Virus record (IMG/VR): IMGVR_UViG_3300021197_001309
Span: 1 to 22,321 of that record
Length of the DNA: 22,321 bases
Source of the DNA: a virus
Reading direction: 5' to 3' (one strand)
Position numbers and translations under genes: made by a program. The notes under the pieces are model-generated. The model did no database searches. It saw only the letters and a program-made list of their open reading frames with translations, and was not told the DNA's origin. Every line of letters begins with the position of its first letter. Within the stretch, counting starts at the first letter, position 1. Below, in pieces: positions 13,558-21,618 of the stretch.

Positions 13558-16371
13558 CTATCGTGTATCAACAGGAGGAGCGGGATCAGCAGGGTATGTG
13601 CCAGATAAGTCACCACCATCAACTACAGTAGAAGCTAGATTAACATTATAAGGTGTAGCCCTATAACTATATCTACCGTCCCTTCTCGTACTGAATTTAT
13701 AATGTATAGATGCATTGTGTGGTACATTTATGTCTATCCTAGTATCCAAACCACGACCATGTGTAGCTATGTAGATAGTCAGTTGTCCCGTACAACCTTG
13801 AGGCCAATCCTCTCCGAAAGCAAAAGAAACATCGAAATTCTTAACCTGATCATAAGGGATGTGTACGACCAAAGGATTCACTGTGAAGGTATTAGCTGTA
13901 GCCGTTTCGACACCTTGTACCAGTAAAGGCTCATAGTAAGCTTCCTGACCTGATGTGAATATCCATTGATGTTCATCTGTATCACCATAGAGAGCTTCTA
14001 GATCACTCCAGAACAACACCTCACCATCTTCATCAGTAAGCCACATATCACTAGGGACTTCATGTAGAGTAGGCCAATTGTGCTCTGTAGCATAAGCCCA
14101 TTCTTGCTCACCTTGGATCTCATCTACACGTTCTTCAAGGTCATCACCTGTAACAATAGGGCTTTCTACAACTTGAACAACTTGTGCCTTAATACTAGGA
14201 ACAAAAGCACCATTATCGTAATAACCATAAACCTTTACAGGTTCTTGGAAGTGGTAGGTTATTCGTCTAGGAGTGGCACGATTAACAGTGAAAGATTTCC
14301 TTGGTAACCTAAGTCTCTCGTACACAGGACTATCTGGATTAAGAGTAGGTTCTATCTTGTAATTGGCATCATATTGTTTATCTAAGAACTTGTACTTATT
14401 CATGTTCTCTTGTAATTCTTCTGAACCCTGTAGGGTAGAAGAGATCACAGTACGGTAAGATATGGGATCAGGTCCATCATACCTAATCAAAGGGAATAGG
14501 TTCTCTACATTCACAACATCCCAATGAGCAGTGTTTAATTCGGACTCAAATACCGAGTCTAAACTCAAGCTCAGGCTACTCATCTCTACTACAGAGGTAG
14601 GTACAATACCTGAATTAAGTCTATTTATGTCACCTTCAGTCCAGAACTCCTTTCTTGTAGAATCATCTTGGAAGAGTATGTGCAGACCACCCTTACCAGA
14701 GGCTAGGTATGTTTTATCGTTGTAATTACCTAAGACCGCTTCATTAGATTTTGTGTGTTCTGCGGGTGCAGCTAGTTGTGTATACTGTAAGTTATTCTCT
14801 ATAGGATACCATACACCAACCCCGTTATCTATTACAGTATTAGAGTTCTTCCATATCTGATCACGGAAATTTGATTCATCTAGTATATTAACATAACTAA
14901 GATATTCTACTTCTGCTTTCTGTCTAGGTACAAACTGATTCTTTATAGTACCTGAAACTTCATCAAAATAACTGTAGGTACCACCAGATAACTTAACCCT
15001 ATGACCATTAGCTATAGTCAGTCTTGTAATAGTCTTTGCAAACCTAATATCTTTATATTTAGGGTTTATATCGTAAAGATTAAAACCTGTTGTAAGATTG
15101 AAAGAACCATTAATACCCGCATTAAGTCCTGCAACAGATATGTTTTCCCACTGAAGATTACCATCAAAATCTTCAACAGATACCCGTACAGGTGCACCAT
15201 TGATGTTGTCTGTTGTTTCCAGTGTATCAAAAGCTAAAGTATTAAATCTTATATGTGTTGTATCAGTATTATAGTTAATATTACTGACCCAAGATATTTC
15301 TGTGAAACTTCCTGCTTCTGGATTATCTGTGTGGTCAAGAACTATGTCTTCATCAAACAAAGGCCTGTTGTCTATAGTAGATTCACTTAATACTGTATCA
15401 GCCCTTTGAACCTCCGTACCTTTCTTAGTCTCTAGTACTGTCTGATGTTCTGAGTTACCGAAGTTAAAGTCTTGGTTCTCACCAGATACTGTGAACAACT
15501 CTCTAAGTTCAGGATTACCATCTTCATCTAAAGAGTTAGTTGTAAGATCAACACTGATACCGTGTGGTTGTGTTAATACCAATCCATCCGTAGCCGCACT
15601 ACCACCTATCTTGAACTTAGTACTCCAATCAAAGACACCATCACTTACTTCATCATAACGCTCAAAATGTAAGTGAGCAGAATCCTCAGCAGTGATCCTC
15701 CACCTAGAGTCTTCATCCTCTAAGGTAATAGTGTTACCAGAAGAACCACCTGCACCACCTGTCTGACCATTATAGAAAAACCCACAAAGGTAGATGTCTG
15801 TACTGGGGAAACTTGCACTTGGTGGGGCATCTGCATCCGATATAAGTAACATACCTACCGCAGGGTTCCAGAAGTGTGAAACCCAATTACCATCATTACC
15901 TACCGCAGTAGATATCATATTACCATTACTAGGTGGTCCTGAGAAGATAATAGGAGAATACGCAGCAGATGGAAAACCATTAGCTCTTGGTACTAACTGA
16001 GGTTGTATCCAGTTACGCTGTACACCATCAGCAGGGGTGTTATAGGTATTGAATGCTACGTAAGATTTATTATTTGTACCTGCTACAGGTGTTAATCTAA
16101 TAGCCGTAGCATCATTGAAAGTACCATCATCATTGATACCGTATCTTCCAATTATATTGCTATTTGCTACAGCATGACTTACAGCTTGTGCAAAGTTATT
16201 AGCAGGTAGTGCTTTAAGGGAATTCATCTCAGACCAGATACTACTAGGGTCTACTATGAAGCTATTAGGTTGTAACTTCTCGTACCAAGAGGTATTATCA
16301 TTACTATCAATGGTTCCGGCTGCTAAAACCGACCCTGCAAGCTTGATAATCTCATCATTAGAAAAGGCCAT
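13558..16371 (-). CDS. Large virion structural protein (937 aa)
   Basis: A long, acidic, strand-rich protein without membrane segments. The N-terminus (1-60) is helical, with LAGSVLAAGTI and WYEKLQPNSFIVDPSSIWSE, the kind of opening seen in large marine-phage structural proteins that attach to the particle. A Gly-rich hinge (GGAGGSSGNT) is near residue 210, after which runs of strands alternate with loops. The last quarter includes an acidic helical section (DDLEERVDEIQGEQEWAYAT) and a strand-rich end (DVSFAFGEDWPQGCTGQLTI). The ribosome site AGAGG lies in the end of the tiny gene 16374-16523, whose stop is two bases away, so translation is coupled. Probably a fibre, spike or head appendage; I cannot name a family. 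Confidence 0.75.
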   Translation of the reverse strand: MAFSNDEIIKLAGSVLAAGTIDSNDNTSWYEKLQPNSFIVDPSSIWSEMNSLKALPANNFAQAVSHAVANSNIIGRYGINDDGTFNDATAIRLTPVAGTNNKSYVAFNTYNTPADGVQRNWIQPQLVPRANGFPSAAYSPIIFSGPPSNGNMISTAVGNDGNWVSHFWNPAVGMLLISDADAPPSASFPSTDIYLCGFFYNGQTGGAGGSSGNTITLEDEDSRWRITAEDSAHLHFERYDEVSDGVFDWSTKFKIGGSAATDGLVLTQPHGISVDLTTNSLDEDGNPELRELFTVSGENQDFNFGNSEHQTVLETKKGTEVQRADTVLSESTIDNRPLFDEDIVLDHTDNPEAGSFTEISWVSNINYNTDTTHIRFNTLAFDTLETTDNINGAPVRVSVEDFDGNLQWENISVAGLNAGINGSFNLTTGFNLYDINPKYKDIRFAKTITRLTIANGHRVKLSGGTYSYFDEVSGTIKNQFVPRQKAEVEYLSYVNILDESNFRDQIWKNSNTVIDNGVGVWYPIENNLQYTQLAAPAEHTKSNEAVLGNYNDKTYLASGKGGLHILFQDDSTRKEFWTEGDINRLNSGIVPTSVVEMSSLSLSLDSVFESELNTAHWDVVNVENLFPLIRYDGPDPISYRTVISSTLQGSEELQENMNKYKFLDKQYDANYKIEPTLNPDSPVYERLRLPRKSFTVNRATPRRITYHFQEPVKVYGYYDNGAFVPSIKAQVVQVVESPIVTGDDLEERVDEIQGEQEWAYATEHNWPTLHEVPSDMWLTDEDGEVLFWSDLEALYGDTDEHQWIFTSGQEAYYEPLLVQGVETATANTFTVNPLVVHIPYDQVKNFDVSFAFGEDWPQGCTGQLTIYIATHGRGLDTRIDINVPHNASIHYKFSTRRDGRYSYRATPYNVNLASTVVDGGDLSGTYPADPAPPVDTR

Positions 16372-16373
16372 AA

Positions 16374-16523
16374 TTAACCTCTTGCTTGGAACTGAGAGAT
16401 TATATGATTAATCTGTGATTCACTCAGAGTTAGACGTTCTTCCTTAACACTATTTATTTTTATTATTAATTGATATTTTCCGTTACCGAGGTCTATCAAA
16501 CCTACATCTTTAAATAATTCCAT
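16374..16523 (-). CDS. Small hypothetical protein between two structural genes (49 aa)
   Basis: A complete frame with AGAGG five bases before the ATG, 11 bases after the previous stop and two bases before the next start. The gap it fills is otherwise unexplained. The product reads as strand then helix: LIDLGNGKYQLIIKINSVKE followed by SESQINHIISQFQARG. It may be a small chaperone or connector for its large neighbours. No family recognised; support is from spacing and ribosome site. Confidence 0.7.
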   Translation of the reverse strand: MELFKDVGLIDLGNGKYQLIIKINSVKEERLTLSESQINHIISQFQARG

Positions 16524-16534
16524 AAGAACCTCTG

Positions 16535-18385
16535 TTAGAATGAAGCAGTTACCTGATCAATTATTACATTATTGGATATCTCAAACCTAACCAATACCCC
16601 ACGTTCTACATTAGCACCACCGAAAGTACAGGTTATAGTGTTACCTACTATATTAACCTGACAACCACTAGTAGCAGCAGACTGGGTAGTCCCGTCATCA
16701 AACGAAGCGAAGTTGTAAGTATCGTGAACCCAAATAGAATTAACTTTACTTAGTTCAGGGTTAGCAGGATCAAAAGCAGGTGGTATATTAAGGTTAGGTG
16801 ATGTCGGTGCCGAAGAACCTAACTTCCAAAGATATATCTTAAGGTCACCACTATTAAGATCAAAAGCAACTCCGTCCCTAGTTACAATATTGAAGGTCAT
16901 GCTACCGTAACTTGTGGTCGGGTTAGCAGCTAAGAACTCTCTGAAGAATACAGCACTGTTTGTTAGTCCACTATAATCTGGTTGTACTCTTGCATTGTTC
17001 GCAGCATCTTCATTAGGTGTATATGTAGAAAGATTATTACTACTACCTATAGCACCATCTACATTCTCATCAATGTCGAATATACTGGTTGGTCTCATAA
17101 GAGCACCACCGAATACAGCAGCCTCTCCATTTACAAGAAAGTCTTGACTATTCCAAGCGGTAGTGTAATCTCCTTGTAACCGCCTAGACTCACCATTGAA
17201 TGTTTCAATTAGATTAGTAGAGTCATCTAAGAAGGTATCTACACAAGTGGTTACGGTACTTGAGTTGAAAGGACTACTCATCTGCCAAGAATCTCTTACA
17301 CGGATACTCGCAGTAGAATCACCTATATGCCTGAAGTTAGCTCTGTTAATAACAACCCTACTCTCATCTGGGGAGTATAACATATCGTTATCGAAGCGAT
17401 CCTTAGTGGCAGTTTCTACGAAGATAAAGTCTTGGTCATGTGTCCAAGGCGATACATTGTAATCAGCTACACCCGTACCGTGAGTTTCGATAAGTAAACT
17501 TTCTGTCGGTCTACTAGAGTCTCTATTGTGTTCATGTATAACACCCGTAGCAACTTCCCACTGAGAACCAGTAGTAAAGTAACTGATACCTGAGATATGT
17601 TTCAATACTGTATTCACTTGGTAATCTACAGGCTCAACCATACTGAAAGCAAGACCACCTTGGATATCATTAGTGATAGTTACAGCAGGGTTAGCTACAT
17701 CGTCTAAGAAGAACTCTTCCGTGAAAGTCCTTATGGTAAAGTCGAAGTCTGTATGAGTAAATGTAACTCTGAAACTACCAGAAGTATGACCATTACCTGC
17801 ATCCAGTAATAAACCTGCTAAACCAACTTCCATACGAACAGTAGCTGCATTCCTACTACCATCACCATCAGGTGCTGTATTAGCTACCCTGAAGTTAACT
17901 CTACCTTGTGTTTGTATTGAATCACCTGCACTAGAGAACGTGTGGTCAAAGTAGTTAGCACCTAAGTCTATACCTGTAACTTGTATACGCATAGAGGAAG
18001 TACCACCAAAACCAGTACATTGACCTGATTGCCATGAGATAGTACCAAGTTGTGTAGCTTTCTTTGTTGTACCTACCCAGTTCTCGTTTAATCCTGCTAG
18101 GAAATTACCTGTTGGTTCTCCTACCCTAACGTCAGTATTAGCTCTATCCGTAACACCGAACGGAAAGGGCGGGAGGAAGTTAGGTGGGACACCTAATATG
18201 ACACAACTAGGATCATCTGCATCTGTATACGCTGTAAAACCTAAACCATCACCTACTACTATTCTAGCAGCTTGTGGAGACACTTCGTTAGATATATCAC
18301 AGTCAGTATTATTCACTGCTACTGCTCCGCCACCTGAACCACCTCTACCCGATGGGATACCCGAGCCACGACTCTTTATACTCAT
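16535..18385 (-). CDS. Large virion structural protein with Gly-rich N-terminus (616 aa)
   Basis: First gene of a three-gene minus-strand unit with its own promoter at 18412-18420. The first 22 residues are basic and Gly/Ser-rich (SRGSGIPSGRGGSGGG), probably a flexible attachment arm. The remainder is rich in Thr, Ser, Asn and Asp and strand-forming (SMRIQVTGIDLGANYFDHTF, then NAATVRMEVGLAGLLLD, then RVTFTHTDFDFTIRTF). A Pro-rich stretch, VPPNFLPPFPFGV, is at about 65-77. The C-terminal 80 residues (ATSGCQVNIVGNTITCTFGG and onward) look like a separate beta domain. AGAGAGG precedes the ATG. Probably a fibre or head-surface protein; no family can be named. Confidence 0.75.
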   Translation of the reverse strand: MSIKSRGSGIPSGRGGSGGGAVAVNNTDCDISNEVSPQAARIVVGDGLGFTAYTDADDPSCVILGVPPNFLPPFPFGVTDRANTDVRVGEPTGNFLAGLNENWVGTTKKATQLGTISWQSGQCTGFGGTSSMRIQVTGIDLGANYFDHTFSSAGDSIQTQGRVNFRVANTAPDGDGSRNAATVRMEVGLAGLLLDAGNGHTSGSFRVTFTHTDFDFTIRTFTEEFFLDDVANPAVTITNDIQGGLAFSMVEPVDYQVNTVLKHISGISYFTTGSQWEVATGVIHEHNRDSSRPTESLLIETHGTGVADYNVSPWTHDQDFIFVETATKDRFDNDMLYSPDESRVVINRANFRHIGDSTASIRVRDSWQMSSPFNSSTVTTCVDTFLDDSTNLIETFNGESRRLQGDYTTAWNSQDFLVNGEAAVFGGALMRPTSIFDIDENVDGAIGSSNNLSTYTPNEDAANNARVQPDYSGLTNSAVFFREFLAANPTTSYGSMTFNIVTRDGVAFDLNSGDLKIYLWKLGSSAPTSPNLNIPPAFDPANPELSKVNSIWVHDTYNFASFDDGTTQSAATSGCQVNIVGNTITCTFGGANVERGVLVRFEISNNVIIDQVTASF

Positions 18386-18411
18386 ATTTTATTCCTCTCT
18401 TTAATATAACC

Positions 18412-18420
18412 ATTATAACA
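18412..18420 (-). promoter_or_regulatory. Extended -10 promoter for the 18385-13558 operon
   Basis: The minus strand reads TATGTGTTATAAT, a perfect extended -10, 27 bases before the ATG at 18385. The -35 is weak (TTCAAT at a 17-base spacer). Confidence 0.65.
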
Positions 18421-18457
18421 CATAACCAAAATTAATTGAAAATACATAAAATAAACA

Positions 18458-18486
18458 CTTTACCACCATAAATAAACACGTATACT
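18458..18486 (+). promoter_or_regulatory. Candidate promoter for the KilA-N cassette
   Basis: CTTTAC (18458-18463), a 17-base spacer and TATACT (18481-18486). It lacks the TGn extension of the other promoters. It is divergent from the promoter at 18412-18420. Confidence 0.4.
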
Positions 18487-18523
18487 CTACACCAACTAAA
18501 CAATAAAAGGATAAGGAGTGCAA

Positions 18524-18627
18524 GTGAGTAGTTTATAAAAGATAAAAGCCAAATATGGCGTTTACGTAGAAATCAAGAACGTATGAAAGAAATTAAAGAT
18601 AAATTAAAATTGGAGAATAACAAATGA
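18524..18627 (+). pseudogene. Possible frameshifted small basic ORF before KilA-N
   Basis: AAGGAG is followed five bases later by GTG, but that frame stops after four codons (TAA at 18536). In the -1 frame the sequence is open from 18532 to a TGA at 18625-18627 and encodes a basic helix (IWRLRRNQERMKEIKDKLKL). Its stop overlaps the KilA-N start as ATGA. Either a one-base change broke the gene, or translation shifts frame here, or only the 14-codon frame from ATG 18583 is used. Upstream coding signals and the ATGA junction support a real former gene. Confidence 0.35.
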
Positions 18628-18890
18628 TTAAATTGAAATTGAATAGTAAAGATATAGAAGTAAGAGAGCAAGACGGAAAGTATTGTTTAAACGATATATA
18701 CAAAGCTTCTGGTTATGGACGTAGTAAAGAACCTAGTAAATTCTTTGTAACTAAGCGAGGACAAGAAATCTTGTCATCGGTATCTTACATTAATATTAAA
18801 GGGGTTAAGGAGGCTTGGACAGATAAACTTTCCGTTTATAAATACGCATCTTGGGTAGATAGTCTAGTTTCAGAAGACCCCGAAGACTAA
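18624..18890 (+). CDS. Minimal KilA-N domain protein (88 aa)
   Basis: The whole protein is about one KilA-N domain, a DNA-binding module common in phage and large DNA virus regulators. The signature is seen in order: YCLNDIYKASGYGRSKEPSKF (20-40), a helical TKRGQEILSS (44-52), an IKGVKEAWTD section (58-67) and YKYASWVDSL (72-81). Most KilA-N proteins carry a C-terminal partner domain such as ANT; this one ends at the acidic tail SEDPED. A role in transcription control or DNA binding is therefore inferred. GGAG precedes the ATG. It sits alone on the plus strand between two minus-strand virion genes, with a candidate promoter upstream and a hairpin just after its end. Confidence 0.85.
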   Translation: MIKLKLNSKDIEVREQDGKYCLNDIYKASGYGRSKEPSKFFVTKRGQEILSSVSYINIKGVKEAWTDKLSVYKYASWVDSLVSEDPED

Positions 18891-18906
18891 TCTCCAGATA
18901 CAACAA

Positions 18907-18936
18907 AGCCTCTCAGTAAATTAATACCAAGAGGCT
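18907..18936. terminator. Bidirectional hairpin between convergent genes
   Basis: AGCCTCT and AGAGGCT pair over 7 bp around a 16-base loop containing AAATTAAT, with CTT after it on the plus strand and TTGTTG on the minus strand. It separates the convergent KilA-N and Calx-beta genes. Confidence 0.65.
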
Positions 18937-18945
18937 CTTACCTAA

Positions 18946-19836
18946 CTAATCTCGTCTACCACTCTGTATGATAGCTTGTACAAACACTGTCCCATTCGTC
19001 ATATCACTAGCATCAGCAGCAACAACTGCATTAGGTGTAAAGGTCATACTCACCATAGGTACATCATCTATAATAACAGTCCTTATATTACTATCACCAT
19101 CTGTATCTAAACTCAGGTCAAACATATCCTGTGAGCTTGTCGAGGGGTTTATCAGCGGCTCGGTAGCCACTAAGTCATGCATTTGTATACTTAAATCTAT
19201 TGTACCCTCTAAGGCAGGCGTGACAGCCACATCCTCTATCAAACCAATAGCACTATCCCTCTCTGCAAGGAATAACATATTAGGATCAGATAAGTTACTT
19301 AGTGTAATAGTGAATACCTTATAAGTGTTAGCACCACCTGTCCATAAACCATCATCATTAGTACCTACAGTAACATCAATAGAATCCGTACCTGCTAATA
19401 CCGTAGCTGTACCCGTCAAGATACCAAAATCACCATCAACACTCACACCGTGAACATCATTGATATAACTGAACGTATCATCTCCTGTAGAATTAGTATC
19501 CCTTAAACCCTCATGGTCAATAGCACCACCGTGTGTAATAGTCCAATCAACACTTGTATCGGTAGCCACAGGCTCTGTCAGGCTTACCGTAAAGGTCATA
19601 TCAGTCCCTTCTGCTACCAATGTACATATTTGCTTATAGTCGTGTTCTAAGTAAACGCTAGGACGTATCTGAGGTGGTATATTATTATTATTATCAGCAT
19701 CTAGGAAAGGTAGTGTAGGTGCTACCCATTCTTTTAGGGAGATGAAGTATGTATCACCAACAGGTAGGTCAATAAGATGACTGTCACCTGCTGAACATGA
19801 AAGGGGTTTGGTTACTATAGTCTTATTATATTGCAA
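18946..19836 (-). CDS. Calx-beta domain virion protein, TTG start (296 aa)
   Basis: Residues about 60-200 form a Calx-beta-like domain: LVAEGTDMTFTVSLTEPVAT, TSVDWTITHGGAIDH, GTATVLAGTDSIDVTVGTND, then a KVFTITLSNLSD strand and an AERDSAIGLIED end. These modules bind Ca2+ or act as adhesive spacers in surface proteins. The C-terminal 90 residues are a further strand-rich region. I chose TTG at 19836 because GAGG lies eight bases before it. The longer GTG start at 19872 would lie inside the terminator stem at 19862-19890, and its extra residues (LVAFFVLEDSK) look like read-through of that hairpin. The gene follows the head operon and is probably a head or tail surface protein. Confidence 0.75.
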   Translation of the reverse strand: MQYNKTIVTKPLSCSAGDSHLIDLPVGDTYFISLKEWVAPTLPFLDADNNNNIPPQIRPSVYLEHDYKQICTLVAEGTDMTFTVSLTEPVATDTSVDWTITHGGAIDHEGLRDTNSTGDDTFSYINDVHGVSVDGDFGILTGTATVLAGTDSIDVTVGTNDDGLWTGGANTYKVFTITLSNLSDPNMLFLAERDSAIGLIEDVAVTPALEGTIDLSIQMHDLVATEPLINPSTSSQDMFDLSLDTDGDSNIRTVIIDDVPMVSMTFTPNAVVAADASDMTNGTVFVQAIIQSGRRD

Positions 19837-19855
19837 TTTACTATCCTCTAATACG

Positions 19856-19890
19856 AAAAAAGCCACTAACACCTATTAAGTGTCAGCGGC
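19856..19890 (-). terminator. Terminator at the end of the head operon
   Basis: On the minus strand a 13-bp stem (GCCGCTGACACTT with AGGTGTTAGTGGC, three G.U wobbles) is followed by TTTTTT. The wobbles become A-C mismatches on the plus strand, so it acts on minus-strand RNA. It follows the stop of 19900-20451 by nine bases and overlaps the upstream alternative start of the Calx-beta frame. Confidence 0.85.
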
Positions 19891-19899
19891 ATAAATAGG

Positions 19900-20451
19900 C
19901 TACTCTGAGATAGCTTCTTCAATAACTTTTATCATGGCATCAAGCTTAATCGTAGGCTTAACTGTAATACCAAACTCAGCAGCATATACCGCTAAATCAT
20001 TCTTACCTTTCTGTTTGTTAGGGAAAGACTTAACCTTCTCCATATCAATCACAGGCTTAGTTTCTGTCTCTGTTTCTTCTGGTTCATCTACTGAGAAGTC
20101 CAGTAAAGAATCGTCAGGGACTGTAGCAGATAAATCACCTACTGATGGTAACTCTTCCTCTACCACTTCTGTGACTACAGGAGCATCAGCTAGGTAGTAC
20201 ATCATCCAACCAAACTGACCTTTCTGTTGACATCGTTTAGGATCAAACCTTTTAGATTCTTCTAAGTAAGGGTTTACAGCAGCTACAAACTGAGGCATAC
20301 TACGTGCCCTGTGTGGCTTTAAACCATCTTCTGTCTCAACATAGAATGTATAACGATAACCACGCACACTGTTGTCGTAGTCTAAAGCTTTTACTTGTTC
20401 TTTAAGGTGAAGGAAGAACTGTTTATTATTCTTGAAGTAATTATGACTCAT
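19900..20451 (-). CDS. Head-operon protein with HeH/SAP-like C-terminus (183 aa)
   Basis: The gene directly after the capsid gene. Residues 1-90 are mixed helix/strand (FFLHLKEQVKALDYDNSVRG, GLKPHRARSMPQFVAAVNPY, GQFGWMMYYLADAP). A long acidic linker (about 92-135, rich in Glu and Asp) leads to a small helical domain at about 145-183 (KGKNDLAVYAAEFGITVKPT, LDAMIKVIEEA) that resembles HeH/SAP-type nucleic-acid binding folds. Its place after the capsid gene is that of lambda FI, but sequence similarity to FI is not evident. It may aid DNA packaging or head completion. AGAGAGAG precedes the ATG. Terminators lie both before (20508-20533) and after it. Confidence 0.65.
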   Translation of the reverse strand: MSHNYFKNNKQFFLHLKEQVKALDYDNSVRGYRYTFYVETEDGLKPHRARSMPQFVAAVNPYLEESKRFDPKRCQQKGQFGWMMYYLADAPVVTEVVEEELPSVGDLSATVPDDSLLDFSVDEPEETETETKPVIDMEKVKSFPNKQKGKNDLAVYAAEFGITVKPTIKLDAMIKVIEEAISE

Positions 20452-20507
20452 TTATTATCTCTCTCTTTTATTTCGGTATACACTCAAAAGGAATATATAT
20501 TGAAATA

Positions 20508-20533
20508 AAAGAGAAGCACAAAGGCTTCTCTTT
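20508..20533 (-). terminator. Terminator after the major capsid gene
   Basis: AAAGAGAAGC and GCTTCTCTTT form a perfect 10-bp stem around a 6-base loop, followed on the minus strand by TTTTATTT. It lies about 30 bases after the capsid stop and would limit read-through into 20451-19900. Confidence 0.9.
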
Positions 20534-20561
20534 AAATGACCTAAGTCATTGATTTAATTGA

Positions 20562-21590
20562 CTATACGGTGAACGTGTAGTGTGCAATTAATTCTGGACG
20601 AGTTACAACAGCTAATACTGAAGTCTCAGACTCTGCTTTAATCTGACGTAACTTCTCATCAATGTATAAGTAAGCTTCTTGGATAGCTTCCTCTTGACCA
20701 TTAACAGTATTACGAGGACCGAAACGCATCTCGAATAAACCCATGCCCATAGGGAATGCATAACCTTGTGCAGTTGGGATTTCACCAGAAATATCTTCGA
20801 TGAATGTAACACCCTGCCACGATAAGATACGTGAGTTAGATAAACCACCTAAACGCTTACGAGCAGGTTCAACTTCTGAAGCATAATTAGCGTAAGCTTC
20901 TACATAATCAGCATGGTCTTTAAGTGCAGAGAATGCACCAGAACCCATCAACATTACGATTTCGTAGTTATCACCTTCATCACCTGCTGTAGCTACAACA
21001 TGTTGACGGAACAATTCAAACTCATTTGCAGGGTTTGAAGTTTGGTCAGTTAAATCATAAGTCTTAGCACCACCCGCAGCACCATTGAACATGTCAGCAT
21101 TAGCAACACCCCAAACAGCTTGATAGTTACGAGCTAAGTTAGGACGAGCAACACCTGCTGCATCTGGAGCAAAACCACTACCTTTAAGTGCAGTGTACAT
21201 TGCTTTCTTGATAGTACGTGCATGACCACGTTGGAAACGAGCAATAAACTCAGCTACTTTACCTGCAACTGATTCCCATTCCTGAGTACCAAATTTACGT
21301 AAGTTAAGTAATTCAGTTTGCTTGATACCTTTATCTAATGTGAAGAAAGGTAATTCAAGGTGTGCATCTTGAGCACCGTTATCACCCGCTGTTTGACGAT
21401 CAGCATCACGAGCAACAGAGTACATATCATCTGTACCGTCAATACGGCGTTCAAATGTTGCTACTGTAGAACCTGAAGTGTCTTTATTGAAAACACCCAT
21501 CTTCTCTAGCATATTATCTTCACGATCAACTAAAGTCATTAGTTGAGAGAAGTCCTGTAAGTGTTGATCACCTGATTGAATAGTTGGCAT
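20562..21590 (-). CDS. Major capsid protein, lambda gpE-like (342 aa)
   Basis: The protein is the length of lambda gpE (341 aa), with similar order: an N-terminal arm, a mid-N region with FERRIDGTDDMYSVARDADR (about 47-66), then LELPFFTLDKGIKQTELLNL and RKFG (78-102), in the position of the gpE strand and helix. The C-terminus has FPMGMGLFEMRFGPRNTVNG, YLYIDEKLRQIKAESETSVL and a final RPELIAHYTFTV strand, as in the Phage_cap_E family. It would build the icosahedral shell. It follows the decoration gene by 28 bases with AGGAT before the ATG and is closed by a strong terminator, matching a highly expressed head gene. Family placement is by pattern, with good context support. Confidence 0.85.
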   Translation of the reverse strand: MPTIQSGDQHLQDFSQLMTLVDREDNMLEKMGVFNKDTSGSTVATFERRIDGTDDMYSVARDADRQTAGDNGAQDAHLELPFFTLDKGIKQTELLNLRKFGTQEWESVAGKVAEFIARFQRGHARTIKKAMYTALKGSGFAPDAAGVARPNLARNYQAVWGVANADMFNGAAGGAKTYDLTDQTSNPANEFELFRQHVVATAGDEGDNYEIVMLMGSGAFSALKDHADYVEAYANYASEVEPARKRLGGLSNSRILSWQGVTFIEDISGEIPTAQGYAFPMGMGLFEMRFGPRNTVNGQEEAIQEAYLYIDEKLRQIKAESETSVLAVVTRPELIAHYTFTV

Positions 21591-21618
21591 TATATTATCC
21601 TATTAATTATTATTGTTA

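Noticed and set aside
13702-17462. Several plus-strand frames of 64-88 codons within the large structural genes
   Set aside because: All are antisense to long genes, lack ribosome sites and show composition typical of complementary-strand shadows.
19900-20451. Lambda FI homologue
   Set aside because: The position matches FI, but the length and sequence features (acidic linker, HeH-like end) do not show clear FI similarity, so only the position is noted.
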